Position numbers and translations under genes: made by a program. The notes beneath the pieces were generated by a model. That model was not told where the DNA came from, made no database searches, and saw only the letters and a list, made by a program, of their open reading frames with translations. From NCBI GenBank assembly GCA_900762015.1, contig CAAFEX010000026.1, forward strand, positions 1 to 27,151: a stretch of DNA of 27,151 nt. Reading direction: 5' to 3'. Of the stretch, positions 1-10,083 are shown in pieces. This stretch comes from an uncultured Collinsella sp. GTDB taxonomy: Bacteria; Actinomycetota; Coriobacteriia; Coriobacteriales; Coriobacteriaceae. Positions within the stretch are counted from its first letter, which is position 1; the number at the start of each line of letters is the position of its first letter.

Positions 1-474
1 GACGATCACGTTGAGGATAATGGCCTGAGCGACCCACACGGCAAGCACCATCAACGCCCAGCGCGTGAGCTCATCGGGCTCGGTCGTGCGCGTGAGGCGA
101 TAGATGATAAGGTTGGCAGCGATGACCAGCACAAACGTCAGCACCAGCTGAACGGCAATGAGCTTACCGCTAACCCGCAGGGACGAAACGATCTCGTAGC
201 CGGCCAGGCCAACGTTGATCAGAACGCCCAGCACGGCGAGCCATTTGCTCCCCCTGGAGTCGGGACGCACCGCGCGTACGAGCATAACGCCCGCGACGCT
301 CGCCGTCAGCTCGAACGGCAGCTCGCCGGCGGCCTCGATAAAGCGGCCGTACATGCTGCCGACGTTGAACAGCGCGCTCGAGATCTGATAATCGAAGAAA
401 CTGCCCACGCCCAGACAAAGGCACAGGACAACCGCGATAATGGCGACATCTTTCTTATAGATGTATCCGAACAT
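1..474 (-). CDS. PAP2-like phosphatase family membrane protein, partial (C-terminus beyond window)
   Basis: The reading frame opens at an ATG with AGGAAAG just upstream and runs off the left edge after 158 codons without a stop. The product begins MFGYIYKKDVAIIAVVL and has several hydrophobic stretches, at about residues 8-24, 52-67, 78-95, 104-124 and 140 onward, so it is an integral membrane protein. An early segment (FDYQIS, then GSMYGRFIEAAGELP) resembles the N-terminal part of coriobacterial and clostridial PAP2-family lipid phosphatases, from memory. The catalytic histidine and arginine motifs would lie in the missing part, so the enzyme assignment cannot be confirmed here. It follows mfd on the same strand, separated by about 210 nt that include a long hairpin. 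It probably acts on a phospholipid or polyprenyl pyrophosphate at the membrane. The gene is certain; the family is tentative. Confidence 0.6.
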   Translation of the reverse strand, partial: MFGYIYKKDVAIIAVVLCLCLGVGSFFDYQISSALFNVGSMYGRFIEAAGELPFELTASVAGVMLVRAVRPDSRGSKWLAVLGVLINVGLAGYEIVSSLRVSGKLIAVQLVLTFVLVIAANLIIYRLTRTTEPDELTRWALMVLAVWVAQAIILNVIV

Positions 475-572
475 GCTTTCCTTTCGGTCGGGCGAAGGGT
501 CGACCCGCAACGTGGTGGGGCAAAGATAGCTTTGTCCCATAAATACCCTTACAGGTTGAGCATAAGTGAGCG

Positions 573-671
573 AAAACGTTCCATTTGTGGCAAGGTGGCC
601 CGAAGGAGGAGGGAAGCGTACTTGCGTACGCGACCGACGAGTGAGGGTCAGATTGCCCAAATGGAGCGTTT
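573..671. repeat. nested inverted repeat / long hairpin between mfd and the PAP2-like gene
   Basis: The left arm at 574-593 (AAACGTTCCATTTGTGGCAA) pairs with the right arm at 653-671 (TTGCCCAAATGGAGCGTTT) over 19 bp, with one T/G position and one bulged base. The 59-nt interior holds a perfect hairpin at 616-631, GCGTAC-TTGC-GTACGC. The element starts 14 nt beyond the mfd stop codon, so it is in the 3' region of the mfd transcript. On the minus strand its far end runs into GTTTTCGC, a weak T-run, so it could act as a terminator or an RNA-stabilising structure. It could equally be a repetitive intergenic element. No protein is encoded here. Confidence 0.65.
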
Positions 672-685
672 GCAGCGTCGACCCG

Positions 686-3600
686 TTAGTCGTCGTCGCT
701 GGCACCCAGTTGTTGCAGCAGCATGAGTGCCGCGGCCACGGGGCCGGTGCCGTCGTTGGCGTCGAGACCGCGACCCAGGCCGCTGCCCGCACCGGCGCCT
801 GCCTTGTAGGGTACCGACAGCTTGCGGCTCTTGGGGAAGTTCACCGCGCCATAGCGGGTCTTAAGCTCAAAGGCCACCTTCTTGGGCACGTCGACGCCCA
901 AAAACGTGATGCGGCCGCCACTGAGCGTGACGCTCTCGAGCCCCAGGCGCTCGCCGCGAATGCGGATTCGTGCGCGATTGAACAGGTTGAGTCCCGCCAG
1001 CGGCAGCTCGCCATGCGCAGCCTCGGTCTCCTCCTGCACCTCATCGATGCTCTCTAGGTCCTCGGCCGCTGCGAGCTTACGGTACACGAGCACGCGCTGA
1101 TCCACCGCCGGCAGGTACTCCTCGGACAAGAAGTAGTCGGCCGGCAGGTTAATACCCACGCTCGCCGCCTCCACGCCGGCGTCGTCATCGCCGCGCGCCT
1201 CGGCCACGGCCTGGCCCAACATCTGCGTAAACAGGTCAAAGCCCACCCTCGACAGGTTGCCGTGCTGCTCGGCGCCCATAAGCGAGCCGGCGCCGCGAAT
1301 CTCCAGGTCGCGCATGGCGATGCGCATGCCGCTGCCCAGGTCCTGGAACTCGGAAAGTGCGGTCAGGCGCGCCGTGGCCTCCTCGGTGAGCGGCAGCTCG
1401 CCCGGGAACATAAAGTACGCGTAGGCCTGCGTGGCAGAGCGGCCCACGCGGCCCTTGAGCTGGTAGAGCTGCGCCAGGCCCAGACGCTGCGAATCCTCGA
1501 TGATGAGCGTGTTGGCGGTCGCGTTGTCGATGCCGCTCTCCACGATGGTCGTGGCGATGAGCACATCGATCTTTTTGGTCGCGAACTCGATCATCACGTC
1601 CTCGACCTCGCGCGGGCTCATCTTGCCGTGCGCCACGCCCACGCGCGCCTCGGGCGCGGCCTCGTGCACGCGCGCCACGGCATCGTCGATGGTCTTGACG
1701 CGGTTGGACACGTAGTACACCTGGCCGCCGCGACCCACCTCCAGGCGAATCGCCGCGCTCACCACATCGGGGTCGTACTCCCCCACGTGCACGATCACGG
1801 GGCGACGCCCGGTGGGCGGCGTCGTGATCAGGCTCATGTCGCGCACGCCGCTCGTGGCCATCTGCATGGTTCGCGGAATCGGCGTTGCCGAAAGCGTGAG
1901 CACGTCAATCTGCTCGCGCAGGTTCTTGAGCTGCTCCTTGTGCTGCACGCCAAAGCGCTGCTCCTCGTCAATGATCACCAGGCCCAGGTTCTTGGGGTTC
2001 ACATCGGCCGAAAGCAGACGATGCGTGCCGATGAGCACATCAATCGTGCCCTCGGCAAACGCCTTGAGCGCGCGCTTCTGCTGCGCCGGGGTGCGGAAGC
2101 GGCTGAGCACTTCGACCTCGAGGCCAAACGGGGCAAAGCGCTCAAAGAACGTCTCGTAGTGCTGCTGGGCCAGAATGGTCGTGGGGCAGAGCACCATGAC
2201 TTGGCGGCCGGAGTCCACGCACTTAAACGCCGCGCGCAGGGCAACCTCGGTCTTGCCGAAACCCACGTCGCCGCACAGCAGGCGATCCATGGGCTTGGGC
2301 GCCTCCATGTCGGCCTTGATGTCGGCGATGGCCTCCAGCTGGTCGCGCGTCTCGTCGTAAGGGAAGCTCTGCTCCATCTCGATCTGCTCGGGCGTGTCGG
2401 GCGGGCAGGCGATACCGGTAATCGACGAGCGGCGCGTATACAGATCGACCAAGTCAAACGCCAGCTTTTTGGCGTTCTTGCGCGCCTTGTTGGTGGCACG
2501 CGTCCAGTCGGCGGTGTTGAGCCTGGTCAGGCGCGGCTTGTCGCCGTCAGGACCGACGTATCGCGTGATGCGGTCGACCTGCTCCAACGGCACGTAGAGC
2601 TTGTCACCGTCGGCATATTCCAGCAAAAAGTAGTCGCGTTCCTTGCCGCCCACTTCCTGGCGCGCAATCTCGCTAAAGAGCGCGATGCCGTGGGTGGCAT
2701 GCACCACGTAGTCGCCCGGCTTAAACGGGAACGTGATCTGCGTAATGTCAACCTTGCGGCGGCTGCGCGCGCGGTTGGCATCCATGCGGGCATTGAGGTC
2801 GGCGATCGAGAACACGGCCAGGTTGGCATCGGGCACCACCACGCCCTGCGGCAGAGCGGCATCGACAAAGGTCACGCGTCCGCGCGAGATAGTAGGCACG
2901 GCGGCGCCGGCGGCTGCCTGGGCGGCACCTGCCTCGAGCGAGCGGGCGTTGAGCGCATCGGCCTTGCGCTCGCGAATGGAAGCGTGGGCCTCCTGGCGGG
3001 CGGTGCGATCGGCAGAATCCGCCGCTGCCACGCGCACGCGGTCGCCGATAGCGCCGACATTTTCGGGCGCCGCGGTCAGCGACTCCTCAAAGGTAATGCC
3101 CTCGTCGCCAAAGGTGAGCTCCATCGACTCGCGCGCACCGCGGTCGGGAATGGCAAACACGCAGGCGTAGCGCTTGCCCACGACTTCCTGAATGCGCGTC
3201 ATAAAGCGATTGTCCGAGCCCGCAATGGCCGGCTGCTCAATCTTGAGCTCCGCCGTCACCGCGCCGCCGGCACGGATCAGGCTCACGTAGTTCAGGCGCT
3301 GCTGGGCACCAAAATCGAGCTGCTGGGCACGTACATACAGGCCATCCAGCCGGTCAATCCCTGCCTCGCCAGCACGCGCCTCGATATCCTCGTAGGCACG
3401 CAGGCAATCGTCGAACAGCGAGCGCGGCTCGGACAGCACCACGAGCGCCTTGCCGCTCACGTGCGCCAGCGGGCTCACGGTCTGGCCGTACATTACCGGC
3501 AAAAAGCGGTCGAGCTCGGGCGTGACGATACGCGCGTCCACCATCTCGAGCAGCGCCGCCAGCTTGCTGTCGTCCTGGCTGGCACGATAGAGCGCCACAT

Positions 3601-4318
3601 GCATGTTGTGGACGGCCTCGTCGGTAAGCGCCAGCTCGCGGCAGGGGAAGATCTCGATACTGTCCTCGTTACCGATGGTCTGTCCCGTGGAGCCCACCAT
3701 GCGACGGATGCGGTCGATCTCGTCACCGAAGAACTCGATGCGCACGGGCGCCTTTTCCTGCGCGGGAAACACCTCGACGGTGTCGCCGTGTACGCGGAAC
3801 AGACCAGGCGCGTCCGCGGCGCCAGCGTTGGTGTAGCCCATGCCCACCAGACGCTGCGGCACCTCGTCAAAGGGAATCTCCTCACCCACCGCAAAAGTAG
3901 TGGACTCCCAATAGCGGCTCTCGACCGGCGGCACGCAGCGCAGCAGCGCGCGGGCCGAGGCGACCATGATGCAGTTATCGCCGCGCACGATGCGCCCGAG
4001 CGCCTCGCAGCGCTGGGCCACCACGGCATCGTCGGGCGCCTGCTCGCGCCAAGGGTAGTCCTTGCGCTCGGGAAAGCGGCACACGTGCGCCAGGCCCACA
4101 TAGGCGGCCAGGCTGCGCGCAGCGCGATCGGCCGCGTCCTCGCCGCTCACGATGTAGACCGTGGGGCGCGGACGGCGCGCAAACTGCGCAGCCGCCATAA
4201 GCGTGCGACCCGACTGCGACACGGCCAGCGTTACGTCCTCGCCGGCATCGAGTCCGGCCTCGACGGTCTGCAGGGCCTCGGCAGTGTAGAGCTGCGCGGC
4301 TATACGGTGAATGAGCAT
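686..4318 (-). CDS. mfd: Transcription-repair coupling factor Mfd
   Basis: This DNA translocase removes RNA polymerase stalled at lesions and recruits UvrA to start nucleotide excision repair. The product is about 1210 aa, the usual family length. The UvrB-like N-terminal domains (GEDAADRAARSL, FPERKDYPWREQ) are followed by a CarD-like RNA-polymerase-interaction domain near residues 530-600 (DYVVHATHGIALF). Next come the helicase motifs: Walker A GDVGFGKTE near 680, DEEQRFGV near 784, SATPIPRTMQM, and GRVGRS near 955. A TRCF C-terminal domain closes the protein. The start was placed at MLIHRIAAQ because GGAGG lies 7 nt upstream; an in-frame codon 27 nt earlier has no such site. A terminator-like hairpin separates it from nth upstream. 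The complementary strand is also open for over 3 kb, a shadow of GC-rich codon use and not a gene. Confidence 0.97.
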   Translation of the reverse strand: MLIHRIAAQLYTAEALQTVEAGLDAGEDVTLAVSQSGRTLMAAAQFARRPRPTVYIVSGEDAADRAARSLAAYVGLAHVCRFPERKDYPWREQAPDDAVVAQRCEALGRIVRGDNCIMVASARALLRCVPPVESRYWESTTFAVGEEIPFDEVPQRLVGMGYTNAGAADAPGLFRVHGDTVEVFPAQEKAPVRIEFFGDEIDRIRRMVGSTGQTIGNEDSIEIFPCRELALTDEAVHNMHVALYRASQDDSKLAALLEMVDARIVTPELDRFLPVMYGQTVSPLAHVSGKALVVLSEPRSLFDDCLRAYEDIEARAGEAGIDRLDGLYVRAQQLDFGAQQRLNYVSLIRAGGAVTAELKIEQPAIAGSDNRFMTRIQEVVGKRYACVFAIPDRGARESMELTFGDEGITFEESLTAAPENVGAIGDRVRVAAADSADRTARQEAHASIRERKADALNARSLEAGAAQAAAGAAVPTISRGRVTFVDAALPQGVVVPDANLAVFSIADLNARMDANRARSRRKVDITQITFPFKPGDYVVHATHGIALFSEIARQEVGGKERDYFLLEYADGDKLYVPLEQVDRITRYVGPDGDKPRLTRLNTADWTRATNKARKNAKKLAFDLVDLYTRRSSITGIACPPDTPEQIEMEQSFPYDETRDQLEAIADIKADMEAPKPMDRLLCGDVGFGKTEVALRAAFKCVDSGRQVMVLCPTTILAQQHYETFFERFAPFGLEVEVLSRFRTPAQQKRALKAFAEGTIDVLIGTHRLLSADVNPKNLGLVIIDEEQRFGVQHKEQLKNLREQIDVLTLSATPIPRTMQMATSGVRDMSLITTPPTGRRPVIVHVGEYDPDVVSAAIRLEVGRGGQVYYVSNRVKTIDDAVARVHEAAPEARVGVAHGKMSPREVEDVMIEFATKKIDVLIATTIVESGIDNATANTLIIEDSQRLGLAQLYQLKGRVGRSATQAYAYFMFPGELPLTEEATARLTALSEFQDLGSGMRIAMRDLEIRGAGSLMGAEQHGNLSRVGFDLFTQMLGQAVAEARGDDDAGVEAASVGINLPADYFLSEEYLPAVDQRVLVYRKLAAAEDLESIDEVQEETEAAHGELPLAGLNLFNRARIRIRGERLGLESVTLSGGRITFLGVDVPKKVAFELKTRYGAVNFPKSRKLSVPYKAGAGAGSGLGRGLDANDGTGPVAAALMLLQQLGASDDD

Positions 4319-4343
4319 GCTGTTCCTCCGGCATCGCAACGCC

Positions 4344-4371
4344 AAAAGCCCGCCGGGGCAAGCTCGGCGGG
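4344..4371 (-). terminator. intrinsic terminator-like hairpin after nth, directly before mfd
   Basis: Perfect 7-bp arms CCCGCCG (4349-4355) and CGGCGGG (4365-4371) enclose a 9-nt loop. On the minus strand the stem is followed by CTTTTGG, a short T-run. The T-run ends only 25 nt before the mfd start codon, leaving no room for a separate promoter downstream. It may end nth transcripts, or act as an attenuator in an mfd leader. Confidence 0.5.
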
Positions 4372-4475
4372 TCGTACGTCAAATACATTGTCTGTCATGG
4401 TAGCGCATGGAGAGGACTCCGGCTCAAGGGCAAACCCAGCCCCGCAAAAAACGCCAGACGAAGATGCGTTCCGCC

Positions 4476-5141
4476 CTACCCCGCTACGCGCACGCTGGGG
4501 CACAAATCTGCCAGCGGACACTCGTCACACTTGGGTTTGCGGGCGTCGCAGATCTCGCGACCGAAGGTGATCCACTGATGGTTAACCGACTCCCAATACT
4601 CGTGCGGCAAAATCTTGAGCAAATCCTGCTCGGTCTTGAGCGGCTCCTTGGCATGCGTCTTGGGACTCAGCATCAGGCGGTGCGCAATGCGGTTGACGTG
4701 CGTGTCCACCGCAATGCCCTCTACGATGCCATACCCCACGTTGAGCACGATGTTCGCCGTCTTGCGTCCCACGCCCGGCAGCTTCACGAGTTCCTTCATG
4801 TCGGCCGGCACCTCGCCGCCATAGTCGGCGACGATCATCTGCGCGGCCTCGACGGCATGCTTGGCTTTGCTCTTGTAGAAGCCGAGTGACTTGATGGTGT
4901 CTGCCACGTCAGCCACGCTCGCCCCGGCCATGGCCTCGGGCGTGGGCCACTGGGCAAACAGCTTTGGCGTCACCTTGTTGACCTGCGCGTCGGTCGTTTG
5001 CGCCGAGAGCAGCACCGCGATCAGTAGGCGGAAGGGATTCTCGTGGTCCAAAAAGCACTCGACCGGGCCATAGCGACGGTTGAGGCGCTCACACACCTCA
5101 ACGGCGCGCTCGCGTTTGGCGGCATTGGTCTCGCGTGGCAT
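4476..5141 (-). CDS. nth: Endonuclease III (DNA glycosylase/AP lyase)
   Basis: The enzyme excises oxidised pyrimidines and cleaves the abasic site in base excision repair. The 221-aa product has the full family layout: helix-hairpin-helix LPGVGRKTANIVL at 121-133 with catalytic Lys127, catalytic Asp146 in VDTHVNR, and a C-terminal [4Fe-4S] motif with Cys198, Cys205, Cys208 and Cys214 in the C-x6-C-x2-C-x5-C pattern. The start MPRETNAAK was chosen because GAGGAG lies 5 nt upstream; an earlier in-frame start would add 8 residues without a better site. It lies 63 nt after the ABC transporter and 157 nt before mfd, all on one strand. A near-palindrome, GGGCACAATTGTCCC, lies at 5177-5191 in the upstream gap. 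Confidence 0.96.
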   Translation of the reverse strand: MPRETNAAKRERAVEVCERLNRRYGPVECFLDHENPFRLLIAVLLSAQTTDAQVNKVTPKLFAQWPTPEAMAGASVADVADTIKSLGFYKSKAKHAVEAAQMIVADYGGEVPADMKELVKLPGVGRKTANIVLNVGYGIVEGIAVDTHVNRIAHRLMLSPKTHAKEPLKTEQDLLKILPHEYWESVNHQWITFGREICDARKPKCDECPLADLCPSVRVAG

Positions 5142-5204
5142 AACGACTCCTCGGCTCAACGGCACAATAAACTTATGGGCACAATTGTCCCACGTCCGAG
5201 ACGC

Positions 5205-7007
<1,803 letters not shown>

Positions 7008-7082
7008 GGGCTTCCTTTCGCGTCTGATAGGGCGAAACGCCATTGTTGCACATTGGAGCACGCTTCAGACAAGTGCGATACG

Positions 7083-7122
7083 AAAAGCGGTGGGGCGCCC
7101 GCGTTTGCGCCGGTGCCCCACC
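7083..7122 (-). terminator. intrinsic terminator of rmuC
   Basis: Perfect arms GGTGGGGC (7089-7096) and GCCCCACC (7115-7122) with an 18-nt loop. On the minus strand they are followed by GCTTTTCG. It lies 12 nt past the rmuC stop, the standard position for Rho-independent termination. Confidence 0.75.
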
Positions 7123-7134
7123 GTCTTGTTGCAA

Positions 7135-8490
7135 TTAGTCCTTGTCTTCTTGGTCCGCGAGAAGGCTCGCGGACGTGAGTCCCAAGATCTCATCGGCTTG
7201 GTCGGCGTCTTCCAGCGCGTCGATGTCCTTGAGCTTGCGCTCCATAACGTTGGTGCGCGTGGTGATGATGCCCTCGACCGTCTTTCCTGCGGTCTCGATC
7301 TGCTGTTGGGCGCGGCGCAGCGCCTTTTGATAGCGCGGCAGCTCGGCCTTGACGGCGGAGAGCACGCGCAGCACGTCATCGGTGCGTTTTTGCAACTTAA
7401 ACGTCTGGTAGCTCATCTGCAGACTGTTGAGGATGGCCGCCATGGTGCTGGGACCGGCAACGTTGACGTGATAGTCGCGGCCCAGGGTCTCGATAAGCCC
7501 GGGGCGACTGACGACCTCGGCGTACAGTCCCTCAAACGGCACGAACATGATGCCAAAGTTAGTCGTTGCCGGCACACTCAGGTACTTTTCGCAGATGTCC
7601 TTGGCCTCGCGCTTGACCATGGTGTCGAGCGTCTTGCGCGCAGCCGCCACGGTCTCCGCATCGCCCGACTCCTGCGCGTCGAGCAAGTGCTCGTACGCGT
7701 CGCCCGGAAACTTGGAGTCAATCGGCAGCAGCACGGGGTCGCCCTCGTCCACCGGCAGCTTGACGGCAAACTCAACGCGCTCCGAGGCGCCGGGCTTGGT
7801 GGCGACGTTTTCCAGATACTGGTCGGGCGTAAGGATGTCCGCCAGAATTGCACCCAGCTGTACCTCGCCCAAAATGCCACGCGCCTTCACGTTGCCCAGC
7901 ACGCGCTTAAGGTCGCCCACGCCGGTGGCGATGGACTGCATGTCGCCCAGACCCTTGTACACGGCCTCGAGCTGGTCGCTCACCTGCTTAAACGATGCAG
8001 ACAGGCGGTCGTTGAGCGTGCGGGAGAGTTTCTCGTCCACCGTCGCGCGCATCTGATCGAGTTGCACGTTGTTGTCCTTGCGGATGGCGCCCAGCTGGGC
8101 ATCGACCGTCTCGCGCACCTTGTCCAGGCGATGCTCGATGCCCTCGCGGTTGGCGCCGAGCTGTTGGGCCGTCTCGCGGCGCAGGTCATCCATCCGGTCA
8201 CCAGCTTGCGAAAACTCGCGTGCGATGGTCAGGTAACGTTGCTGTTCCACGGCCGCATCGGTCGTCTGCTGTTGCGCAATGGCATTTGCCGTGCGCCGAG
8301 TTTCGGCCAGCGCGACATTGAGGGCGTCGAGTGCATTGTTGGCCTGCTCAAGCGCCGCCAGCGTCTCCGTTCCGTTGTCGCCGCGTTCCCGCAGCTCGGC
8401 ACGAAGGCCCTTGAGCTGCAGGGCACAAGCCACAGCAACCCCCACCGCCACTAAGGCGATCACAACAAGCGCAACATCAATAGCAGACAT
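7135..8490 (-). CDS. rmuC: DNA recombination protein RmuC
   Basis: RmuC proteins are nuclease-like proteins that limit DNA inversions and rearrangements. The 451-aa product starts with one membrane anchor (about residues 4-25, AIDVALVVIALVAVGVAVA) and continues as a long charged coiled coil to about residue 190. The conserved RmuC core follows, including GNVKARGILGEVQLGAIL and ATTNFGIMFVPFEGLYAEV. Length and order fit the family. The start MSAIDVAL has GGAG a few bases upstream; the frame is open 33 nt further, but those residues look unlike a natural start. It sits 51 nt after the HTH protein gene and is followed by its own terminator, so those two genes may share a transcript. Confidence 0.93.
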   Translation of the reverse strand: MSAIDVALVVIALVAVGVAVACALQLKGLRAELRERGDNGTETLAALEQANNALDALNVALAETRRTANAIAQQQTTDAAVEQQRYLTIAREFSQAGDRMDDLRRETAQQLGANREGIEHRLDKVRETVDAQLGAIRKDNNVQLDQMRATVDEKLSRTLNDRLSASFKQVSDQLEAVYKGLGDMQSIATGVGDLKRVLGNVKARGILGEVQLGAILADILTPDQYLENVATKPGASERVEFAVKLPVDEGDPVLLPIDSKFPGDAYEHLLDAQESGDAETVAAARKTLDTMVKREAKDICEKYLSVPATTNFGIMFVPFEGLYAEVVSRPGLIETLGRDYHVNVAGPSTMAAILNSLQMSYQTFKLQKRTDDVLRVLSAVKAELPRYQKALRRAQQQIETAGKTVEGIITTRTNVMERKLKDIDALEDADQADEILGLTSASLLADQEDKD

Positions 8491-8541
8491 AGACTCCGTC
8501 CAACAAACCCAATCGAACACCAATCAAAACCGCGATCAATC

Positions 8542-9105
8542 TTACCCCGTCACACACACGGAGCACTCGTCCCGCTCTCCCGCGCCCCTCTCTTCCGCAT
8601 ATTCCATAATGCGGCGCGCCGTCTCCCTACTTACTTTTGAGTCGTCGCCGGCTAAATATGCGTACACGTTTCCCTTATTCAGGTGCAGATCGCGGCAGAG
8701 ACCATAGCGCGACAAACTCGAACCCGCTAATGCTTCCAACGTTCTTTTGCGCATCAGGGCATTGACTCTTCTGTCCGCCGCCGGTTTTTCCTTTACCCCT
8801 CGATACGCGTGCCAAACATTGGCATAACGATTAGGGAGATCGTCCTTGGCGCACAGAGACACAAGACTGCCCGCCTGGTTGTATAAGGACAAAACGCCTC
8901 GATAGCCCTCTTCCATCCACAAGCCCTCGGATAAACCCAAGACGTACTCGGCCTTGCCCTGCGCTAAAGCAAGCAAAAACAGCGGCTCTGCCACACGCGG
9001 TTCAACCGTCGTTGCCCGCTCAACCAGCTTTCTAAAACTCAACGACTGTTGCCCAGACAACTCACGACAATAGCCCTTCAAGAATCCCTCAAAAGTCAGA
9101 TTCAA
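8542..9105 (-). CDS. Small protein with C-terminal helix-turn-helix, possible antitoxin-like regulator
   Basis: This 187-aa protein has a helical N-terminal part (MNLTFEGFLKGYCREL). Its C-terminal region, about residues 118-170, reads as a helix-turn-helix (SRYGLCRDLHLNKGNVYAYL, then SKVSRETARRIMEY). The start is taken as a TTG because GGAGGT lies 6 nt upstream; another TTG 33 nt earlier lies inside the palindrome and lacks a site. From memory it resembles coriobacterial proteins encoded before AbiEii-type nucleotidyltransferase toxins. Here the next gene is rmuC and no toxin is seen, so it would be an orphan. A perfect 10-bp inverted repeat sits just before its ribosome site, suggesting autoregulation. 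Base composition looks less GC-rich than the neighbouring genes, which hints at transfer. The function is not established. Confidence 0.72.
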   Translation of the reverse strand: MNLTFEGFLKGYCRELSGQQSLSFRKLVERATTVEPRVAEPLFLLALAQGKAEYVLGLSEGLWMEEGYRGVLSLYNQAGSLVSLCAKDDLPNRYANVWHAYRGVKEKPAADRRVNALMRKRTLEALAGSSLSRYGLCRDLHLNKGNVYAYLAGDDSKVSRETARRIMEYAEERGAGERDECSVCVTG

Positions 9106-9119
9106 CCGCGCACCTCCAT

Positions 9120-9146
9120 TAGTATTATTCGTCTTCAATAATACTA
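9120..9146. promoter_or_regulatory. perfect inverted repeat, candidate operator of the HTH gene
   Basis: TAGTATTATT (9120-9129) and AATAATACTA (9137-9146) are perfect 10-bp arms around a 7-nt spacer. It ends 15 nt before the proposed TTG start and overlaps a possible minus-strand -10 TATAGT at 9143-9148. AT-rich arms in a GC-rich genome argue against a terminator, and no T-run follows. An operator bound by the HTH protein is the simplest reading. Confidence 0.6.
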
Positions 9147-9231
9147 TAGAGTGACACGACTAGACCGCCCAGAGGAAAAGATCCTGTTTGAGACTGCAAT
9201 CCTTTAAATCTAAGACGGCCTTTGAGAGAAG

Positions 9232-9648
9232 CTAGCTCTCCCAGCCGGCGCGGATGGTTGTTATGACGTCGCCTAGGCGCTGGCCTAGGGCTGCCAGATG
9301 TTGGAGTACTTCGTTGGGCGAGGCGCCGTTGAGGATGCACGTGAGGGCATACGAAGCCAGGAAGATGGCGACAAGCCCCAGCGGGATGAGCACGATCATC
9401 GCCAGCGTACGCAGGCGTTGGCCCAAGCGGCGGCGACGCGCACGACGCTTGTCGAACGCAAGCTCCTGTGCATACGAATCCTGCTGCACGGAATACGTTT
9501 CAGGCGCTGGTGCAGACGCCGCCTCGGGTGCGGCATTTTGCGCTACAGGTTGGGTAGCCACCCCTTGCATTTGCATCTCCATGAGTCGTTGCTGCTGACG
9601 CAGCATGCGCTCAGCTTGTTGCTGCGGAGTCTCAAGAAACAGATCCAT
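9232..9648 (-). CDS. Single-pass membrane protein of unknown function
   Basis: The 138-aa product starts MDLFLETPQQQAERML with a Gln/Met/Arg-rich, probably helical N-terminus (about 8-30). An Ala/Pro-rich linker (35-50), a very basic patch (DKRRARRRRLGQRLR, 67-80), one membrane helix (82-104) and a 34-residue tail follow. The basic patch before the helix predicts a cytoplasmic N-terminus. The start was set at the ATG with GGAGG 6 nt upstream; a frame extension of 4 residues is possible. A plausible promoter lies 80 nt upstream. No family is recognised. It is followed at about 125 nt by the HTH gene. Confidence 0.7.
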   Translation of the reverse strand: MDLFLETPQQQAERMLRQQQRLMEMQMQGVATQPVAQNAAPEAASAPAPETYSVQQDSYAQELAFDKRRARRRRLGQRLRTLAMIVLIPLGLVAIFLASYALTCILNGASPNEVLQHLAALGQRLGDVITTIRAGWES

Positions 9649-9726
9649 GCTGGCCTCCAAAATCGGAGCATTCGACGCTTACGACCAGCATCCCGCACCG
9701 CCAATGCCACGGCAACGCAATCCGTA

Positions 9727-9755
9727 GCAATAGCTGCAAAGTTTCTTGTTGACAA
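9727..9755 (-). promoter_or_regulatory. candidate promoter of the single-pass membrane protein
   Basis: On the minus strand TTGTCA (9755-9750) is followed after exactly 17 bp by TATTGC (9732-9727). The -35 fits well and the -10 is weak. It would give a leader of about 70 nt. The rest of 9661-9907 is relatively AT-rich and shows no credible gene. Confidence 0.4.
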
Positions 9756-9897
9756 AAGCTGTCGAAAACCTCAACAACTCCCCTACCAGCACTTTCTCTG
9801 AGCTTTTTTCGCCATCAATCTTTTGGACTTCCGCCTTTACGCCAACTGACCAAAATCTAACCAAAAGCTTGACGAAAATTGTGGAGACCGGGACCCC

Positions 9898-9931
9898 CAA
9901 ACAAAACGTGCCGCCCCATAAGGAACGGCAC
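9898..9931 (-). terminator. terminator within repeat copy A
   Basis: The hairpin at 9908-9931 has arms starting GTGCCG and ending CGGCAC around an imperfect centre. On the minus strand it is followed by GTTTTGTTT. It lies about 150 nt past the stop of the 4-TM protein gene, at the distal end of repeat A, and should end that gene's transcript. Confidence 0.6.
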
Positions 9932-9980
9932 GCAAACTTCTTATCTGCTTTTCTGTAACGAGCACGCGACGACTCAACGC

Positions 9981-10066
9981 CGGAGCGCAGGGCGGGGAAA
10001 CCTTTGCCTCGCGCGACCCTGCGAAGCCGTGAGCGAGAGGGAAAGGTTTCCCCGCCCTGCGCTCCG
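9981..10066. repeat. long hairpin, repeat copy A (3' of the 4-TM gene)
   Basis: Arms at 9981-10005 and 10042-10066 are perfect inverted repeats over 25 bp (left arm begins CGGAGCGCAGGGCGGGG). The 36-nt loop has partial further pairing. With the hairpin at 9908-9931 it makes a block of about 160 bp that is repeated in the same orientation at 10814-10977. It starts 17 nt past the stop of the minus-strand gene, so in RNA it is a 3'-UTR stem ahead of the terminator. Confidence 0.85.
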
Positions 10067-10083
10067 TGGTCGGTGAGGACGGA

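Noticed and set aside
1262..4570. Open frame of about 1100 codons on the plus strand opposite mfd
   Set aside because: It mirrors the codon pattern of mfd, has low-complexity His/Arg/Ala-rich translation without domains, and lacks a ribosome site. GC-rich codon use explains it.
9679..9900. 73-codon minus-strand frame upstream of the single-pass membrane protein
   Set aside because: It overlaps the candidate promoter, has no ribosome site and no recognisable features.
9746..9958. 70-codon plus-strand frame overlapping repeat A
   Set aside because: It starts without a ribosome site and its second half is the terminator hairpin of the opposite strand.
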